DNA of 64,000 nt from Oryzias latipes (taxonomy: Eukaryota; Chordata; Actinopteri; Beloniformes; Adrianichthyidae), in assembly GCF_002234675.1 (NCBI RefSeq), contig NC_019862.2, forward strand, positions 30,448,389 through 30,512,388, in the 5' to 3' direction. Below are positions 62,701 to 64,000 of the stretch, in pieces. Both the position numbers and the translations under genes were made by a program. The notes beneath the pieces were generated by a model. It was given only the letters and a program-made list of their open reading frames with translations. It ran no database searches and was not told the DNA's origin. Position 1 is the first letter of the stretch. Every line of letters starts with the position of its first letter.

Positions 62701-63233
62701 GTACTTTTACTTAACTCCATTAGATTTATAAATATCGCAAATCAGCGATCAAGAACGTCGCAAATGTTCGTACTTATTTTGGGGAAAAGATCATGAAAGT
62801 TGGAGTCTTCAGATACTCGTTACAGTTCTACCTTAGAGGCTGTTCAAACACACAACAGGGGAACAGAAGCAACGCAACGCATCACCTCACCTGTTCGGAC
62901 TGGAAGATGCGTCCTGGTTGTCCTCCTCTGCAGGGGGTTCGGGTTTCTCCTCCACCTCTGCATCATTTTTCTTCTCTTTTGATTCTCCATTAACTGGAAG
63001 GGATCATTTCAAACTCAATATATGCCCAAAATGATGTAAGCACAGCATAAAAAACAAGATAAGATGATGTATTTACCAGTATTTTGTGCTTCCTCATCGT
63101 CAGCAGTGTCATCCTTCGCCTCCATCTTAGTTTTAACAGGAACCTCCGATTTACCCACAAAACGTAGCTTTAACTTATTATAAACTTCAGTGGCTTTCTC
63201 CATGACTGCTGTACTGGCTTTATAGCGCCGAAT
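59693..63233 (-). CDS. hdgfl2: Hepatoma-derived growth factor-like 2 (HDGF2), 3' end
   Basis: The last three coding exons (63077-63233, 62891-62993, 59693-59774) join in frame to 113 codons. The first opens IRRYKASTAVMEKATEVYNK, the end of the integrase-binding domain. It fits HDGFL2 (IRRYKAN..VMEKA.EVY, from memory) better than its paralogue PSIP1/LEDGF (IRRFK). The tail is acidic and Pro-rich, ending AAAEQPAVES. The full protein reads H3K36 methylation through an N-terminal PWWP domain, which lies beyond the window with the rest of the gene. PSIP1 is the alternative. Confidence 0.82.
60285..61260 (-). mobile_element. Non-LTR retrotransposon (LINE) reverse transcriptase fragment
   Basis: The minus strand reads SMPHTWITECLELYNINRTL, GIYQGDALSPLLFCIGLNPL and then, beyond a hAT insertion, LYMNEIKLYAKSE. 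These are RT-domain blocks of an R2/NeSL-like LINE. The expected YMDD catalytic motif reads YMNE, and the upstream Asp block is also altered, so the enzyme is dead. The element is interrupted at 60345-60838. Clade assignment is from memory. Confidence 0.8.
60345..60838. mobile_element. hAT element with perfect 8-bp target duplication
   Basis: Left end CAGCGGTCCCCAACCCCCGG; right end in reverse CAGCGGTCCCCAACCC. ATGTAGAG flanks it at 60337-60344 and 60839-60846. It inserted into the LINE RT frame. It is non-autonomous at about 494 bases. Confidence 0.9.
61262..61945 (+). mobile_element. hAT transposase remnant (ZBED-like)
   Basis: Starts with TAGGGGTGTACCAAAATATC and GGTGATATATCGCGATAT, a hAT terminus. 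Broken plus-strand frames then read ALEPRFDIPS, AMVEMETAARVG and MCDGWTS, which are hAT RNase H-fold transposase words. Stops and frameshifts interrupt them, and the 3' half is missing. It splits the two LINE fragments on either side. Confidence 0.7.
61953..62035 (+). repeat. SINE-like AATTCAATTTTATTT fragment
   Basis: AATTCAATTTTATTTATATC, then ATCACAACAATAGTCGTCTC, is the same motif as the reversed copy at 27.1 kb. Confidence 0.6.
62060..62600 (-). mobile_element. LINE ORF fragment, 5' part
   Basis: The minus strand reads PEIGYTAPTTTDMLSKAATD and LKDKIMSR, preceded by a frameshifted KVLLKCYY..RGYM stretch. It looks like the N-terminal side of the same LINE type whose RT lies at 60.3-61.3 kb. 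The assignment is tentative. Confidence 0.5.
62891..62993 (-). CDS. hdgfl2: hdgfl2 penultimate coding exon
   Basis: Codes NGESKEKKNDAEVEEKPEPP and AEEDNQDASSSPN. The acceptor is TTCCAG and the donor GTGAGG. The NGE...K.. wording after the linker echoes the VNGE block in mammalian HDGFL2. Confidence 0.8.
63077..63233 (-). CDS. hdgfl2: hdgfl2 exon with end of integrase-binding domain
   Basis: In phase 0 at its acceptor (TCCCAG, then ATTCGG) and ending one base into a Val codon, with donor GTAAAT. It codes the final IBD helices and the start of an acidic linker (KDDTADDEEAQN). Confidence 0.85.
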
Positions 63234-64000
63234 CTGGGAAAATAACACATTAGTGACACTGAGAAAAAGCAAACCGATAACATTTCCCTTAAGAAAAAAA
63301 TTTACGGGCAGAAATTAACTTTAATAAAAATCTTCGTTTTACAAAGAGCTGCATTGTTTGATCAAAGAGGGACAGTGGGCTCAATTTTTGGGACTTTCTT
63401 GCATGAGTCCTCAAATCAACTCCAGGCCTTTTATCTGCTTCACTCATAATGACATAACAAGGGAATTGTCCACACCTGCCCATGCAATAGTATGGAAGTC
63501 AATGGTCCAATTACTTCTGAGCAGAGGTGAAAGTAAGCCGGAACGGTCCGGAGCGGCGTTCCGTTAAAAGATTTCGAGGCCGTTCTAGTTGGGAGGAGAT
63601 CCGCTGTGTTCCTGTTTTCACTTCATAACACATGACAGAAGCATTTTTTTATTTGGGGTATCGACCGATAAAATGCTCTGGATCTCTTTCCCGGTCTGCC
63701 TCGTAGCTTTCGCTCTCGCTTCCGTAAACAAGCCTAATGCGCATGCGTGGAAACGTGGTACGTTTGATTTTTTGTTGGGGGACATTCAATTCGATCAGCC
63801 AACTGAGCATTAATGTTTATGCCACACGGAGGAGCAACGGGACGCGAAAAACAATAAATGAATCAAACTTCACGTCACTAATGTGATTGGTCAGTTTAAA
63901 TTCAATATAAATTTAGTTCACGATAGACAAAGGAAATCTTGATATGGAAAAATAACGCAGCACGTCATTTAAAAGAAAAAGCAAAAAAAGAAGAGCATGC
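63234..64000 (-). other. hdgfl2 intron, no exon recognised
   Basis: Intronic sequence with a repeat-like segment at 63520-63580 (GTAAGCCGGAACGGTCCGGA), which resembles common fish DNA-transposon wording. The preceding IBD exon is not within the window. Confidence 0.5.

Noticed and set aside
63289-63483. 64-codon minus-strand frame just upstream of the hdgfl2 IBD exon
   Set aside because: It does not match the expected preceding IBD exon and lacks suitable splice sites; treated as intron.
1-64000. Prokaryotic-type systems, CRISPR arrays, phage or operon structure
   Set aside because: The intron-exon structure, gene content and repeats are those of a vertebrate nuclear genome; none of these was seen.

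Overview
The window is vertebrate nuclear DNA, most likely from a teleost fish. It has multi-exon genes with GT-AG introns, a CpG-rich promoter, many small DNA transposons with terminal inverted repeats, Tc1/mariner and hAT elements, and LINE fragments typical of fish. Repeat content would fit a percomorph such as a medaka relative, but the species is not determined. I saw no prokaryotic system, CRISPR array, rRNA or convincing tRNA.

Four protein genes are recognised, all on the minus strand, so they read right to left: the 3' end of hdgfl2 (exons 59693-63233, continuing past the window edge), complete ap3d1 (32 coding exons, 25540-55983, 1235 aa), complete cdc34 (5 coding exons, 13914-22480, 241 aa) and complete c2cd4c (one coding exon, 5648-6898, 416 aa). 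Exon joins for ap3d1, cdc34 and hdgfl2 were derived by hand and keep the reading frame across every junction. From memory, the human orthologues all lie on 19p13.3 but are not immediate neighbours there, so this is a compacted or rearranged version of that block.

Region by region: 1-5600 is gene-poor, with a Tc1 remnant, a TIR element and a LINE/SINE 3' fragment. 5650-8000 is c2cd4c with a GC-rich upstream part carrying a (CAG)15 tract. 8000-12150 is intergenic. 12150-22480 is cdc34 with its 3' UTR. 22480-25540 is the short cdc34/ap3d1 spacer. 25540-55983 is ap3d1, whose introns carry most of the transposons. 56000-59690 is intergenic. 59690-64000 is hdgfl2 3' exons, with a LINE and two hAT elements in the last intron.

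The genes act in unrelated processes: AP-3 vesicle sorting, SCF-linked ubiquitin transfer, a C2-domain protein, and chromatin reading. Most of the unusual material is structural: cdc34 exon 4 flanked by complementary C18 and G16 runs, a three-level nested transposon, a dispersed TIR family with eight copies, perfect hairpins, and a CTG tract in a probable c2cd4c 5' UTR exon. I found no clearly new biological system.
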